Source: Desulfovibrio sp. (GTDB lineage: Bacteria; Desulfobacterota; Desulfovibrionia; Desulfovibrionales; Desulfovibrionaceae). From it: DNA of 50,335 nt. The position numbers were made by a program, and so were the translations under genes. The notes below the pieces were generated by a model. It did not search any database, was not told where the DNA came from, and saw nothing but the letters and a program-made list of their open reading frames with translations. The DNA is taken from contig JAFXOX010000045.1 in the NCBI GenBank assembly GCA_017528345.1, positions 1 to 50,335 of the forward strand, in the 5' to 3' direction. Positions 1-9,754 of this stretch are shown in pieces; position 1 is the stretch's first letter, and each line of letters begins with the position of its first letter.

Positions 1-30
1 ATAGTAGAAAAATTTCTCAAAAAAAATATT

Positions 31-225
31 TTATAGGAGAAGTGTGTCCAAAATTTGAAAAATACGTGGCCGAGATGGATAATTTTCGTCAATGATCTCT
101 TTCATCCCGTAAATCAAACGGGAGACGCTATGTAAAGTTAAAAAAACACCCTGTCCATCAGAAAAATTTTCAAAAAAATTCCTTAAAGGTGGAAATCTGA
201 CGTTTTCGGATACTAGCTCACGGAA
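31..225 (-). pseudogene. C-terminal remnant of an unrecognised protein
   Basis: An open frame of about 65 codons without a start codon runs on the minus strand to a TAA at 31-33. It reads like real protein, including the stretches LVSENVRFPPLRNFFENF and LTLHSVSRLIYGMKEII. An in-frame TGA at 226-228 cuts it off upstream. The part at 172-216 resembles, on the same strand and in the same frame, the block at 24236-24280 (34 of 45 bases identical, no gaps), so this seems to be a decayed copy of a repeated element or gene family. I do not recognise the family. Confidence 0.35.
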
Positions 226-389
226 TCAGGGTATATTTAGACGTAAAAAAATTTTTCAGCGGCAAAACCCATATAGATCACGAGCTCGCTGACGCTTACG
301 CGCAACACCTACTCGCAATAGCTATTGACAATGGAGAATTTCGTATGCGACATAGCGCAAGTTGGGATTTTATGCGTGAAGCCATATAG
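201..389 (+). pseudogene. Possible C-terminal gene fragment
   Basis: A plus-strand open frame follows a TGA at 198-200 and ends at TAG 387-389. It has no usable start at its 5' end. The last 40 or so codons look protein-like (HIDHELADAYAQHLLAIAI then DNGEFRMRHSASWDFMREAI). It overlaps the minus-strand remnant at 31-225, so at most one of the two frames is genuine over the shared part. No function can be assigned. The rest of 390-602 is AT-rich with no recognisable gene and probably holds the promoter of the next gene. Confidence 0.25.
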
Positions 390-602
390 AAGATTCAAAA
401 ACACAACAACAACGAGCCTACTGGTTTTTATGCAAAAAAGAAAAAATGCAAAATTGCAGTAATTTGTCAGTAAAAACAGTTTCCATATATATTTTATATT
501 CGTTGTATTTCTATATTATTTACGAGTCATTATCTATTACTGCACTGAAAGTATTTATCACAATTATTTGCCGCTCACAAAATAGTCATCAGGAACAACA
601 AA

Positions 603-2861
603 ATGCAAAATTTCTTTAAAAAAGCCTTTTTTTGGCAAAAAATATACTTATGCATAATATTTGCATGCATAGTTGTAATTTTTGCATTTTGTATTAATTA
701 CATTAGTAATTCAGTAGTTTCAAGAGGTGTTAATGAGATTGAACTCAAAGATGCTGAAAATGACTTAATAGTACTACATAGTATCTTCAATGAAGCTATG
801 ATTAGTTCACGACGCCATACATTTGATTGGGCCGTATTTGATGATACCTATAATTTTATTAAATATAAATATAATAGGTTAATTTCAAGAGGTCTTAATC
901 GGATGAAAATGGATAAAATGAATTTCATTGCTGCTGCTATATATGATAATGAAGGAAAACGACTTGCTTTTATAGATGGTTCAATGCTTATATATGGTGA
1001 AGAATGGGTTGATAATGAAATACAAGTCTTTGATCGCATTATAGATATTGCAGTTCTAAATGATATTGAAAGCATAGAAAATTTTATATATGTGAAAGAC
1101 GTTGCTCAAATATTTTCTATTCATAAAGTATATAATTCTTGCAAAGAAGGACCATCAAATGGCTATATTATTATGAGTATACCCATTGATAAAAAATTTA
1201 GAGAGCAAGTCTACAGGACATCTGGATTAGAGTTTTCTATTTTATCATTTGATGTCTATAATAAAATTAATAATATAGATACAAAAAATAATATTGAATT
1301 TGTAGAATTTAATGATGAATTACATATTTATTCTGTTTTTGAAGATTTTTTCAACAATCCATCATTTTGTCTTAAAATACAAAAACAACGAAATATTGCA
1401 GCATTTGGGAGAGAAATTTCACATAAAAACTTTTTACTTATGCTTTTTCTGTGTATATCCCTTTTTTGTACAGGATTTATTTTACTCTATTTAGCTCAAC
1501 GACGCTTTTTCCAATATGAGATTGATTATCAAAATAAACATGATAATTTAACTAAATTGCCAAATGACTTATTTTTTAGAGAAAAAGTTTCTAAATGCAT
1601 TAAATTTATTGAGCGGTGGAAGACTAAACTAGGTGTTGCTTTTATAAATGTTGATAATTTTAGAAGCATTAATAACTGTTATGGGTACAGCTATGGTGAC
1701 ATTGTTTTGCGTGAAATTGCTAACCGTTTAACTCAGTTAGCAGGCAAAGAATATATAGCTCGTGCGAGTTCTGATAATTTTTTAGTTCTTATTATAGCCA
1801 ATAGTAACAAAATTATTTACAAAAAAACCCAAAGAATACTAAGTTTATTAAACAAGCCTTTTATTATCAATAGTGATAGTATACCCGTTAGAGTGAGTAT
1901 CGGCATCGATTTTTTCAAACATCCGTGTGACAGTATGTCTATTATTCACAATGCAGAATTAGCAAAATTTAATGCTAAAAAGCGTGGTGGCAATACCATT
2001 TCTGTATTTAACAAAAAAATGAAAACAGCAGCTTTCGATAAAAAAATGTTGGAAGTTGCCTTACATGAAGCTGTTGAAAAAAATTTTTTCACAATACACT
2101 ATCAGCCTAAGGTCGACATAACCAAACAAGAAGTTGTTGGCTGTGAAGCACTGGTGCGCTGGCAAAACAGTGACGGCACATTGCTCCCACCGACACTCTT
2201 CATCCCCATTGCTGAGAAATGCGGTCTCATTACAGATATAGATATGTTTGTTCTGCGTTGTGCCTGCCGACAGGTCGTCCAATGGAGCCATGACGGTACG
2301 GGAGACGTGCCTGTAGCTGTTAATATGTCTGTACACAGTATCTTATCTGCAGATTTTGCAGAGCGGGTTATTCGCGTGCTTGAGGAAGAGAAGACGCCTC
2401 CTTCTCTTATTGATATTGAAATTACCGAGTCAAGCTTCATGTCTAATATGGATAAAGCCCTTGCCGCCATTTCCAAGCTACACGATGCTGGTATTCATAT
2501 TGCCCTGGATGATTTCGGCACAGGCTATTCTTCCTTACAATATTTGAGTGCTATGCCGATTTCTTTCTTAAAAATTGATAAAAAATTTATTGATGATATT
2601 TTCTCCGACAAGGCAACAGCGCAACCTCTGGTCAAAAGTATTATTTCTCTTGCCACCAGCTTGCACATGCATACCATATCCGAAGGCGTGGAGAACATAA
2701 ATCAGTTGAAGTTTCTGGCAGCCAACGGCGCGCATATCATCCAGGGCTACCTGTTCTCAAAACCGCTCAATGCCATAGATTGTGCCCATTTTTTGCGTCA
2801 CAGCAAGGAGCACATTCAGACGATTATGCACCAAGCAGGAATTCCTGAACGTCTTGCCTGA
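603..2861 (+). CDS. Membrane-bound CHASE4-GGDEF(degenerate)-EAL cyclic-di-GMP phosphodiesterase
   Basis: Predicted inner-membrane enzyme that hydrolyses cyclic-di-GMP. Residues about 12-34 and 276-303 are membrane segments bracketing a periplasmic sensor region with the CHASE4-like motif FDWAVFDDTYNF (74-85). A GGDEF domain (about 313-470) has lost its active site: RASSDNF stands where RxGGDEF is expected (about 387). The EAL domain keeps its key motifs: EALVRW (about 514), VNMS, EITES, DDFGTGYSS (about 636), KIDKKF and EGVEN (about 694), so phosphodiesterase activity is likely. The DNA up to about 2090 is strongly AT-rich, while the EAL part has the moderate GC of the surrounding genes, which suggests a mosaic origin. 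The 3' end overlaps the convergent gene by 38 bases. The ribosome site upstream is weak (AGGA). Confidence 0.9.
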   Translation: MQNFFKKAFFWQKIYLCIIFACIVVIFAFCINYISNSVVSRGVNEIELKDAENDLIVLHSIFNEAMISSRRHTFDWAVFDDTYNFIKYKYNRLISRGLNRMKMDKMNFIAAAIYDNEGKRLAFIDGSMLIYGEEWVDNEIQVFDRIIDIAVLNDIESIENFIYVKDVAQIFSIHKVYNSCKEGPSNGYIIMSIPIDKKFREQVYRTSGLEFSILSFDVYNKINNIDTKNNIEFVEFNDELHIYSVFEDFFNNPSFCLKIQKQRNIAAFGREISHKNFLLMLFLCISLFCTGFILLYLAQRRFFQYEIDYQNKHDNLTKLPNDLFFREKVSKCIKFIERWKTKLGVAFINVDNFRSINNCYGYSYGDIVLREIANRLTQLAGKEYIARASSDNFLVLIIANSNKIIYKKTQRILSLLNKPFIINSDSIPVRVSIGIDFFKHPCDSMSIIHNAELAKFNAKKRGGNTISVFNKKMKTAAFDKKMLEVALHEAVEKNFFTIHYQPKVDITKQEVVGCEALVRWQNSDGTLLPPTLFIPIAEKCGLITDIDMFVLRCACRQVVQWSHDGTGDVPVAVNMSVHSILSADFAERVIRVLEEEKTPPSLIDIEITESSFMSNMDKALAAISKLHDAGIHIALDDFGTGYSSLQYLSAMPISFLKIDKKFIDDIFSDKATAQPLVKSIISLATSLHMHTISEGVENINQLKFLAANGAHIIQGYLFSKPLNAIDCAHFLRHSKEHIQTIMHQAGIPERLA

Positions 2862-5025
2862 CACGTTCTCTGACATCTTCACGGATATCTTTTAGGTAGG
2901 AATGCAGCAGCCTCTTGGAGTGCCTGTCGAGGGTTTTTCCGTCATATTCCAGAATAAAAAGCATAACAAAACAACAAAGCTGTTCTTCAGAAAGCCCTGT
3001 GTCTCTTGCCATATCCTTCATTCTTTGAAAGATATCCTCGTATGCGCTGTTTGTGCTGAGCACCTCAAGACAGGCTTCAACCGACTGCATCTTGGCAAGA
3101 TTATCGTGCCAGATGCTTTGCAGCGCTGCAGCCAGGGTCTCGATACGGCTATCGTTTTCCGGAAGATCTGATAGCTCCATTGGCTCATCCATCACGCAGT
3201 GACATCCGTCTTCCCCAGGACCGACTGCCATGCCTGCGCTGTAATTTCCGAACATTGCTTTGATACCGCCAATGGCTGAATGGAGAAAGCTCCCATGCCC
3301 ATGGGCAAGCATTTGCGGAACCTGTTGGACTTGCGCCCGCTCGTGCACTTTTTCCGCTTCGTTGCGGTCAATGAGGAGAAAGAGTGAGGTTTGTTCGGAA
3401 AGGAGCTGCTGGGCAAGGGCAATGGATTTCTGTTCCTCCCTGGAGGATGCCTCCAGCATCTGCCGATATTTTCCAAGGCGAAAGAGATCTCCGCTTGCGA
3501 GCTCTTCCAGCTGATCTGCTGCTTCCGTGTGCGCGTTAGCCACTGTTTCCCAATGCAAAACAGGAACGGTCCTGGGATACGTTGTGCCCGTCACGGCAAA
3601 ACAATGGATCGTTTCCCCACCATAGAGAAATTTGGGCATTTTGGACTGCCAGCTGATCTCCTGAGGCCAGCTCACATGAATATTCTCTGCCCTTGCGCTG
3701 CGCATTTTCCCAAACATGCGCAGCACAGCCTCACCAATATCCTCATTTTCCGTCACAAACTCACAGGCGCCACCTGTCTGCTCAGCCATCTCGCGCAAAA
3801 GGCTTTCTGCCGGAGCATCCCCTACGCCAATGGCAAAAATGCGTTCTCCGGATTCCCTTGCGCTGGCAATGACGCCTTCGACATTCCAGATGTCGCCATC
3901 GGTGATGAGCAAAATTGCTGAGACAAATTCCTCAGACACAGGGATACTAAAGGTCTGCCGAAGCGCAGACTCCATCTCGGTTCCCCCAAGATCAGCGTGG
4001 GTCCTTTGGACAAGTTCTTTGAGATACGCGATCTTTTCTGGTGTACAGGGGATCACGCCATGCGTCTCACAAAGTGTACGAGACCCAAAACGGCTGAAAC
4101 TGACCCTGTCCGCTTCGGTAAGAGCATCGATTACCTGCTCAAGCCCTTTCTTCGCCAAATATATCCGTGTACCCTGCATAGAGCCTGAACAGTCCACGAG
4201 CATCTTCAGAACAATAGGCAGCTGATGCGCTGGCATTTCCGGCGCAAAGCTTGCCACAAGCATGGTCTCATCCCCGACAGTGCTTGCGCAGGCCAGGGAA
4301 TGACCTGGGATATCTTCAGCAAGCAGCACAAAATCGCGATCAAGAAAGGCGTTTCTTGAGAGAGAAAAGACCAGGCAATCGTCCTTGCGTTGCGCCTCAA
4401 TGTGATGGCTTGGGCAGGAGACTTTGGCCCGGGCAATCTCACCGAAAAGTTTGATCTCAAGGGTAAAGAGATAACGTGCCTGGTTGCTGACAGTCGCTGT
4501 TTCGTGGCTGGCCAATCCCCCTGAGATGTGCTCATCGCCGTAGCGCTCACTGATCACCGTTGGTATACACAGACGCACACGGTTTTCTTCAAAGCCAAGA
4601 AGTTTGGCGCAGCGGATTTCTATGGCAATACGCTCACCAGCTTTGATATTGCCGAGATTGAGCGTGCAAAGTCCTTTGGCTGACTTCTGCACAAGGATGG
4701 CACTGTTGCCCTCAGAAAGCGCCTTCTCATAGTTGTCTTCAGCCTGCTTCTTCTCAAGAACCTGCCCAGTCAAGCGCCTTTCACCGATTGTGGCGGCAAT
4801 GCCAAGCAAGGCGGTATTCCAGGCAACGGGGAAGGTATAGATGACCTCATGGGCCTCGCTATCCTCGTTGCTATAGGTCTGCGTAATGGTTGAGGAAAAA
4901 AGCAGCCCGTGCACCTCGCCACAGATATGCACTGACTTCAAAGGGATCTTAGAGACATCGCCCTCTGTGGATATGGAGCCAAAAGCCATAGTTTCACTGG
5001 CATGTAAAAGCATCTCTCCTGACAT
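2824..5025 (-). CDS. VIT domain / von Willebrand factor A domain protein
   Basis: A 733-residue protein with the architecture of inter-alpha-trypsin-inhibitor heavy-chain-like bacterial proteins: an N-terminal VIT domain (about 15-150, including EVIYTFPVAWNTAL and KAGERIAIEIRC), then a vWA domain beginning near residue 270. The MIDAS metal site is visible as DCSGSM (about 277) and a later LITDGD. A helical C-terminal region follows. No signal peptide is evident, so it is probably cytosolic. The start is supported by AAGGAG about 8 bases before the ATG. vWA domains with an intact MIDAS bind protein ligands through a divalent cation; the partner is unknown. It is transcribed divergently from the GTPase pair at 5412-7623, and a link between them is conjecture. 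Confidence 0.85.
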   Translation of the reverse strand: MSGEMLLHASETMAFGSISTEGDVSKIPLKSVHICGEVHGLLFSSTITQTYSNEDSEAHEVIYTFPVAWNTALLGIAATIGERRLTGQVLEKKQAEDNYEKALSEGNSAILVQKSAKGLCTLNLGNIKAGERIAIEIRCAKLLGFEENRVRLCIPTVISERYGDEHISGGLASHETATVSNQARYLFTLEIKLFGEIARAKVSCPSHHIEAQRKDDCLVFSLSRNAFLDRDFVLLAEDIPGHSLACASTVGDETMLVASFAPEMPAHQLPIVLKMLVDCSGSMQGTRIYLAKKGLEQVIDALTEADRVSFSRFGSRTLCETHGVIPCTPEKIAYLKELVQRTHADLGGTEMESALRQTFSIPVSEEFVSAILLITDGDIWNVEGVIASARESGERIFAIGVGDAPAESLLREMAEQTGGACEFVTENEDIGEAVLRMFGKMRSARAENIHVSWPQEISWQSKMPKFLYGGETIHCFAVTGTTYPRTVPVLHWETVANAHTEAADQLEELASGDLFRLGKYRQMLEASSREEQKSIALAQQLLSEQTSLFLLIDRNEAEKVHERAQVQQVPQMLAHGHGSFLHSAIGGIKAMFGNYSAGMAVGPGEDGCHCVMDEPMELSDLPENDSRIETLAAALQSIWHDNLAKMQSVEACLEVLSTNSAYEDIFQRMKDMARDTGLSEEQLCCFVMLFILEYDGKTLDRHSKRLLHSYLKDIREDVRERVRQDVQEFLLGA

Positions 5026-5411
5026 AACGGCTCTCCTTGATCTTGCTGAGAAGATACGCTCTCAGCATTTCCTGCTGGACCTCAACATCAGATATTTCCA
5101 AGTTTTCTGACAACGCAGCTAAAAACTGCCGTTTTCCGACCCAACGACTGTTGTGAGTTATGAGACCTGGCTCGCTCCGTTCATTGTTTGGCGAGCTTCC
5201 GACAAAAATGCTCGTGCGCGCTAAGCCTGCTTGCACTTTTATGAAGCCTATTGCAATGTAGCCCCAGACACGCGACTTTTCCAGTGAAAAAAACGCTTTC
5301 AGGCTCTTCGTTGACCAGCATCCGCCACCATATCTACCTCCTTCTCCAAGCCTTACACCTCTCCTGTGACAACCGCTTTGACGCCAAAAACGCTCAGGTA
5401 AGGAAACCAAT
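5026..5411. other. Intergenic region between divergent VIT-vWA and GTPase genes
   Basis: These 386 bases must hold the divergent promoters of the vWA gene (minus) and the GTPase pair (plus). A minus-strand open frame of about 138 codons crosses it and runs into the vWA start, but it has no family signature or convincing ribosome site, so I do not call it a gene. No clear -35/-10 pair or operator was identified. Confidence 0.5.
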
Positions 5412-6461
5412 ATGGCCCATAGTCAACACACTATTCCCACACTGACTGTCTGTGGCCAATGCGGCGCAGGCAAATCAAGCCTGATCAATGCGCTGGTACA
5501 CGCTGACGTGCAGGCTGTGGGAGTAACACCAACCACCCGGGCCCCCAAAGCCTACGGTGCGCGCACAGACTCAGGCATTCCCGTCCATCTTCTGGATACG
5601 CCGGGCATCGGTGAAAGTGGCCATGAGGAATATGCAACTAGCCTCTCTTCCCTTGTGCCTCACACCGATATGCTCATCTGGGTTGTGGGCTTTGACAACA
5701 GGGCTCTGGAGCAAGATGTGCAGCTTTTGCGGGAGATCAGGCATATCGCCTATGATAAGCCCCTGCTCATTCTGGGCAATGCGGTCGACCGTGTTTCGCG
5801 CCATTTCAATCCCGACGCTTTTGATGTGACTTGCGGCTCAAGCCCTGAAGAAGCCATTGTCCGCAACTGGCTTGCCTACCTTAACGCAACCTTTGCCTTT
5901 GCCGCTCCCTCTTCTGTGCTTGCCTGCGCAGCCGGCGAATGCTGCGACGATACCGCAAGACAGTACAATCTCAAGGCGGTTTCCCGCTGCATCGAAGAGA
6001 TGCTGCCTGAGGCCATGCGACTGCGCTGGCTGGAAGAAGAAAAAACAAACTCTGATCGCAAAGCCAAGGCTGAACGCATGATTCTCGCAGCCACGGCTAC
6101 TGCCGGAACCATTGGGCTTTTGCCGCTGCCTGTGGCTGATGTGCCCCTGATTATCACAACTCAGGTAACACTCATTCTCAGTCTCTGTTCGCTCTATGGC
6201 CGCACCTTTTCCGCAGATACCGCCCGTTCCCTGGCCCTGGCAGCCCTTTCGGCCATCGCTGGTCCCATGGTCTTCCATAGTCTGAGCAAATGCATCCCGG
6301 CCTTTGGGTCCGTTGTCGGAGCAAGTGTAGCGAGCGCCTGCACCTATGCTGTGGGCACCGTCACCCTGACCATGCTCAACCGTGATGAGGACTTTGATCT
6401 AAACACCTTCAAAAAGGCTGTACGCGATGTCTTTCATGACTATCGCCAAGGCCACAAGTGA
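5412..6461 (+). CDS. GTPase with C-terminal DUF697-like membrane domain (first of tandem pair)
   Basis: A P-loop GTPase of the Era/HSR1-related class. G1 is GQCGAGKSSL near residue 15, the switch region has TTRAP, G3 is DTPGIGE, and the G4 position reads LGNAVDR, a weakened NKxD in which N and D are kept. The C-terminal third (from about residue 218) is hydrophobic with the Pro-rich turn LLPLPVADVPLI typical of DUF697/YcjF-like domains, followed by a second hydrophobic stretch, so membrane association is likely. Its stop lies 7 bases before the preferred start of a related GTPase, so the two are probably translationally coupled. The cellular role of this family is not established. Confidence 0.85.
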   Translation: MAHSQHTIPTLTVCGQCGAGKSSLINALVHADVQAVGVTPTTRAPKAYGARTDSGIPVHLLDTPGIGESGHEEYATSLSSLVPHTDMLIWVVGFDNRALEQDVQLLREIRHIAYDKPLLILGNAVDRVSRHFNPDAFDVTCGSSPEEAIVRNWLAYLNATFAFAAPSSVLACAAGECCDDTARQYNLKAVSRCIEEMLPEAMRLRWLEEEKTNSDRKAKAERMILAATATAGTIGLLPLPVADVPLIITTQVTLILSLCSLYGRTFSADTARSLALAALSAIAGPMVFHSLSKCIPAFGSVVGASVASACTYAVGTVTLTMLNRDEDFDLNTFKKAVRDVFHDYRQGHK

Positions 6462-6468
6462 GAACGTG

Positions 6469-7623
6469 ATGTCTCAAGATACATGGGACGAAGCCTCCCG
6501 CATCATTGCCGAAGCCGAAACCTATCTCGGTGAAATGCCGCGCATCGTCGTCTGTGGCAAAACCGGCGCTGGCAAATCAAGCCTGATCAATGCCCTGCTT
6601 GATCGCGAGGTCAATCGCGTAGGCCACTCGGAACCAACGACCCAGGAAGAACAGGAAGAAGCCTGGACCCTCGGGGAAAAGAGCCTGCACATTCTCGATG
6701 TGCCGGGTTTCGGTGAGGCAGACAAGCATCAGGACCGGCTCGACTTTATCTTCAGGCAATTGTCCATATCCCATGTGGGTCTTCTCGTTGTCGGGGCGCC
6801 TGACCGTGCCTGGGAGTATGAGCGGCAATTTGCCCAGTCTGTGGCAGAGGTTGATGCAGACTTTCCGCTGCTTGTGGTGGGCAACCGCATCGATATGTTC
6901 AATCCTGTGCGGGAATGGCAGCCTCAAAGCCTCAATCTCACAGAGCCCTCCACGCAGAAGGAAAAAGCCATTGTGGAGTGGGGGCAGGCCCTGCGTGCTG
7001 CCTGTGGCGTTCAGGAAGACAGACTGCTTTTGACCTCAGCCGGAGAAAGTTTTCACGATAGCGAAGGGCGCTTTGGCCTTGAGGCTCTTGCCAGGGCCGT
7101 TGTGTTCACGCTTCCGGCTGCTGTGCAAAATGCGGCGGCCAGAGCTTTCAAGGTTGATGTGAGCAAAAAGGATATGGCTGAGAAATGTATCTGGGCTGCC
7201 TCTGTCACTGCGGCAACCATCGCCATGAGCCCCATTCCTTTGGCTGACTGCATTCCCCTGGCAGCCCTGCAGCTTGCCCTCATTGTGCACATTGCCGATA
7301 TTTACGGCAAAATCATGACCAAGCAGACAGCCTGGAATCTGCTCTCTCCTGTTGCTGCCTCCTTTGCTGGCCGTATGGCCCTTGCCAGTCTTCTCGATTT
7401 TTTCCCAGGCATCGGCACCATTGCCGGCGGTCTCATCGGCGCAGGTATAGCCGGCCCCATGACCTATGCCATCGGCAAAACGTACCTGACGTTTTTTGCC
7501 AGCAATAATTTTACGCCGAGCAGCGAGGAAGTGCGTGAACTGCTCAAGGCCAATTACAGGAAAGCTCGGGAAAAACGCCAGGAAATGGAAGATGAGGCAG
7601 CACAGCACGCCTCGACAATGTAG
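6469..7623 (+). CDS. GTPase with C-terminal DUF697-like membrane domain (second of tandem pair)
   Basis: Paralogue of the preceding gene. G1 is CGKTGAGKSSL, G3 DVPGFGE, G4 position GNRIDM. A hydrophobic DUF697-like region starts near AATIAMSPIPLADCIPLAALQ and is followed by a glycine-rich hydrophobic segment (PGIGTIAGGLIGAGIAGP). I prefer the ATG at 6469, just after the upstream stop at 6459-6461; in-frame ATGs at 6427 and 6436 would overlap the upstream gene. The C-terminus is charged (KAREKRQEMEDEA). Two different GTPases encoded side by side suggest a heteromeric or sequential membrane-associated pair, which is inference. Transcription probably ends at the hairpin at 7698-7734. Confidence 0.85.
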   Translation: MSQDTWDEASRIIAEAETYLGEMPRIVVCGKTGAGKSSLINALLDREVNRVGHSEPTTQEEQEEAWTLGEKSLHILDVPGFGEADKHQDRLDFIFRQLSISHVGLLVVGAPDRAWEYERQFAQSVAEVDADFPLLVVGNRIDMFNPVREWQPQSLNLTEPSTQKEKAIVEWGQALRAACGVQEDRLLLTSAGESFHDSEGRFGLEALARAVVFTLPAAVQNAAARAFKVDVSKKDMAEKCIWAASVTAATIAMSPIPLADCIPLAALQLALIVHIADIYGKIMTKQTAWNLLSPVAASFAGRMALASLLDFFPGIGTIAGGLIGAGIAGPMTYAIGKTYLTFFASNNFTPSSEEVRELLKANYRKAREKRQEMEDEAAQHASTM

Positions 7624-7697
7624 CGTGGAGCGACGATAGCGCTTGCAGGAGAAAACGTGGGTGGGATATTGTGTGGAGAACGGCCCCATTTTACGAG

Positions 7698-7734
7698 AAA
7701 ACCGGGCAGCACCTTCCGATGCCTGCCCGGTTTT
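7698..7734. terminator. Bidirectional rho-independent terminator
   Basis: The perfect inverted repeat AAAACCGGGCAG (7698-7709) / CTGCCCGGTTTT (7723-7734) has a 13-base loop and T-runs on both sides. It sits between the convergent GTPase operon and the diguanylate cyclase gene and can serve both. Confidence 0.85.
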
Positions 7735-7758
7735 CTTCTGGAAAACGCCCAAAAACGC

Positions 7759-9480
7759 TTAGCGCAAATTCTTAGCGCGTGCAGAAGTGGTTCCGCCTGG
7801 CCGCTCTTCCTGACCTTTTTCGTACCAGGTAAAGGGTGTCACCTTACTGCGGGCTTCTTCATAGGCACGCGTAAGCTCTGCCAGTTGTGCTTCAGAAGCC
7901 CCATCCTCTCTGGCCTGATCAAGTCGTATTTCAAGCTCTTCAACGTCGATACGCTGACGCTTATTGGCATACATGGCACTGTCAGCGCGCTGCACAAGTT
8001 CATCCATGCTTTCCTGGCCCTCACTGAGGGCCAGGCCAAAGCTTGCCGTCACGACACTGAGGTGGCCGGTCAAACGCGCTCTGACTTCCTTCTTGATACG
8101 CAGAGCTGTGGCTTCAAGATCAGCCTTATTGGTCTTTGGCAGGTAGAGGGCAAACTCATCTCCACCCATGCGCACGGCATTGGCACTGATGGAACGTAAC
8201 ACATTTCCCACAATCTGCAGACAGGCATCTCCGCTCTTATGCCCCCACTGATCATTCAAGAGTTTGAAATTGTTCAGATCCAGGAAAATAAGCCCGCCAT
8301 TACCATCTTCCTTCACGATCTTCTCATAGAAAAAACGACGGTTGAAGAGACCTGTTAAGGCATCCTCATAGACATGCTTTTCCAGAAGTATTTTTTTGTT
8401 GTGCTCGTCGGTGATGTCGCGGAAGATGACGATAGAGCCCACGCGGTTGTGCAGACGGTCTAAAATCTCCTTATGCTGGATATCCATGAAGAGCTTTTCC
8501 GAAGACCCCGCATCTTGCCCGTCCTTCTCAGGGAGCACAAGATCTCGCAGTTCAGTCTTCAGAATGGAGTGCAGATCTCCGCGCCGGTCCTTCGTAGGAT
8601 AATAGACGCTCTGCCCTGTGACAATTTTCTTGGCTTGGCTAAAGAGATCCCGGAAGCGGTCATTGACGTTGATGATACGGTCATTTTCATCCGTAATGAG
8701 CACCGCAAAGGGAAGATTGGTCAAGAGCAGTTCAAGTTCGGCGGACAATGTGTTCATATCTGTCACATCATGGGCAACACCGGCCGTCCCGATAATTTCC
8801 CCATCGTCGTCTTTCAGGGCACCCTTCCAGGTGGAAAAGGTCCGAATACCTCGCTGGCTCTGCACAAGCTCATCGGAGACATCGATTTTGCCTGAGTTGA
8901 GCACCCTGGCATCACTTTCTTTACAGGCCAGGGGACTGTTTTCGTATTCCTTTTCATCCATGCCCCAGATATAGGCGTGTCCCTTGCCTTCCACATCCTC
9001 ACGCGGTTTCTTCACCGTCCTCGAAAAGGTAGAGCTGACACTGAAATGCAGGCCATCGACATTCTTAAACCAGACCAGAGCCGGCGTGGTGTCGAGCATG
9101 GTCTCAAAATAGATTTCCTTGCGGTGCAAATCTCGATAGACGGCCAAACGATCAAGATAGCGGTTGACACAAAAGAGAAAAAGCTCTCTATCAGGACTGC
9201 ACCAGATATCGTCAAAATGTGAGAGTTGCTCAGCTGTGAGGGAAGAGGTCGTGTGTTTGACGAGCACAGATGCGCGTGGAATCGTATCCAGATGCGCAAG
9301 CGCTTTTTCTCCCACAAGCACAAGATCACGAGCTCGGAGGGTCTGCTGGGGCAAAGGACAAGGACAGCCCTCAGAGATCTCATGGACAAAGCCTTCCCGT
9401 GCTTTGAGCGTACGCAAGGCCTCCGAAAAGTCACAATCAAGGTCGAGGGTATGGATGCGCAGAACCGTGACAAGATGCAT
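7759..9480 (-). CDS. PAS-PAS-GGDEF diguanylate cyclase
   Basis: Predicted soluble diguanylate cyclase of 573 residues making cyclic-di-GMP from two GTP. The N-terminal 110 residues are of unknown type. Two PAS domains follow: one starting near TMLDTTPALVWFKNVDG and ending in GTAGVAHDVTD, another near LLTNLPFAVLITDENDRI. The GGDEF domain begins at YEDALTGLFNRRFF and has an intact MGGDEFALYLP site (about residue 438). The inhibitory I-site (RxxD five residues before GGDEF) is not intact: RSIS is found at that position, so product inhibition may be lost. A GAGAGG ribosome site lies 6 bases before the ATG. The PAS domains suggest sensing of redox, gas or a small ligand; the signal is not evident. 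Confidence 0.9.
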   Translation of the reverse strand: MHLVTVLRIHTLDLDCDFSEALRTLKAREGFVHEISEGCPCPLPQQTLRARDLVLVGEKALAHLDTIPRASVLVKHTTSSLTAEQLSHFDDIWCSPDRELFLFCVNRYLDRLAVYRDLHRKEIYFETMLDTTPALVWFKNVDGLHFSVSSTFSRTVKKPREDVEGKGHAYIWGMDEKEYENSPLACKESDARVLNSGKIDVSDELVQSQRGIRTFSTWKGALKDDDGEIIGTAGVAHDVTDMNTLSAELELLLTNLPFAVLITDENDRIINVNDRFRDLFSQAKKIVTGQSVYYPTKDRRGDLHSILKTELRDLVLPEKDGQDAGSSEKLFMDIQHKEILDRLHNRVGSIVIFRDITDEHNKKILLEKHVYEDALTGLFNRRFFYEKIVKEDGNGGLIFLDLNNFKLLNDQWGHKSGDACLQIVGNVLRSISANAVRMGGDEFALYLPKTNKADLEATALRIKKEVRARLTGHLSVVTASFGLALSEGQESMDELVQRADSAMYANKRQRIDVEELEIRLDQAREDGASEAQLAELTRAYEEARSKVTPFTWYEKGQEERPGGTTSARAKNLR

Positions 9481-9754
9481 GATGACCTCTCTTCACAAAA
9501 GCTGTGGTCAGACGGCTTATCAAAATACTCTTCTTAGAGCGTACAAAGCCAAGTATTACCCTTTTTTTTACGCTTTTCTTAGCATATTATCATATATTCT
9601 TCAACGCAGGCACAAAAAAAAGAGGTTGCTTGCCAATTTCTTGGGAATTTCTGCGCAACAAGCCACTTTACGGGAGATCCAGGCACGTACGTATTCAGTC
9701 TCTTTATCCCAAACTCCGTCCTGCCCTCAAACGACAATGCCCCATCTTTCCCCA

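Noticed and set aside
4994..5410. Minus-strand open frame of about 138 codons upstream of the vWA gene
   Set aside because: It overlaps the vWA start and its ribosome site, has no family signature, and no convincing start of its own.
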